Assembly (NCBI RefSeq): GCF_000768875.1
Contig: NZ_JRAO01000010.1
Location: forward strand, 188,759 to 252,758
DNA length: 64,000 nt
Source of the DNA: Porphyromonas sp. COT-239 OH1446
GTDB taxonomy: Bacteria > Bacteroidota > Bacteroidia > Bacteroidales > Porphyromonadaceae
Direction: 5' to 3'
Part shown: positions 63,984 to 64,000 of the stretch, piece after piece
How the letters are laid out: every line of letters begins with the position of its first letter
Numbering within the stretch: position 1 is the first letter of the stretch
Translations under genes and position numbers: made by a program
Notes under the pieces: model-generated
The model's input: only the letters and a program-made list of their open reading frames with translations
What the model was told of the DNA's origin: nothing
Database searches by the model: none

Positions 63984-64000
63984 ATGCAGATCAAGGCGAC
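63984..64000 (+). CDS. Start of a further gene, probably lspA (cut by the window)
   Basis: An ATG three bases after the DksA-like stop begins MQIKA before the window ends. Gene order ileS, dksA-like, lspA (signal peptidase II) is usual in Bacteroidota, and this is the only reason for the name. Confidence 0.3.

Overview
The window is a stretch of a Bacteroidota chromosome and looks like the genus Porphyromonas or a close relative. The evidence is a fairly GC-rich genome whose promoters fit the Bacteroidota form (TTTG or TTG, about 20 bases, then TAnnTTTG), two TonB-dependent outer membrane proteins with carboxypeptidase-like N-terminal domains, a DUF4301 protein, an Ala/Glu-extended ribosomal protein S16, and an ISAs1-family insertion sequence of the kind common in Porphyromonas. 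Most genes are housekeeping, arranged in short operons.

Layout, left to right. 1-4432 (minus strand): end of a DUF4301 protein, a FabK/nitronate monooxygenase flavoprotein, and a RIC-like hemerythrin protein followed by a LuxR-type regulator with an incomplete receiver. 4433-4717: no protein gene, but a promoter and an intrinsic terminator frame a likely small RNA on the plus strand. 4718-9456 (minus): an ABC importer (permease, ATPase, lipoprotein), nth and pheS. 9457-17481 (minus): an Oar-like TonB-dependent receptor, rpsP, and a purA-folC-MFS operon. 18198-23291 (minus): lpdA and the tetrapyrrole genes hemA-hemC-cobA/hemD. 23749-27557 (plus): gyrB and a peptidase C26/M19 fusion. 27674-28414 (minus): marC and tRNA-Gly(CCC). 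28829-34440 (plus): an unknown protein, then pncB-nadD-cobU-cobT-cobS-cobC. 34629-34803: small SRP RNA and tRNA-Thr. 34918-42433: trxB, a multi-barrel outer membrane protein plus OmpA pair, miaB with a tiny upstream ORF, and a LOG-family protein. 42470-46273 (minus): murD-ftsW-murG, a detached piece of the division/cell-wall cluster. 46737-53109 (minus): an ICMT-like methyltransferase, an AI-2E family transporter, a Ser-type sulfatase, rpiB and tkt. 53244-54432: a degraded ISAs1 element. 54558-63980: a CoA-transferase, a LuxR/PAS regulator divergent from a TonB-dependent barrel protein, ileS and a DksA-like protein. The first bases of a further gene, probably lspA, lie at the right edge.

How the genes work together. 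pncB makes nicotinate mononucleotide, which is the shared substrate of NadD (to NAD) and CobT (to the lower ligand of cobalamin). CobU, CobS and CobC then complete nucleotide-loop assembly, so this operon sits at the NAD/B12 branch point. hemA, hemC and the CobA-HemD fusion supply the tetrapyrrole precursor side. tkt and rpiB are pentose-phosphate enzymes.

The most unusual signal is outside the genes. At least seven intergenic regions carry short tandem arrays of a degenerate unit with an almost invariant 23-base period, in either orientation and sometimes flipping strand inside one array. Two more regulatory signals stand out: a matched pair of TTACCC-N4-GGGTAA palindromes 40 bp apart between the LuxR/PAS gene and the TonB-dependent gene, and the small RNA candidate near 4.6 kb. 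No CRISPR array, prophage, toxin-antitoxin pair or defence island is visible.
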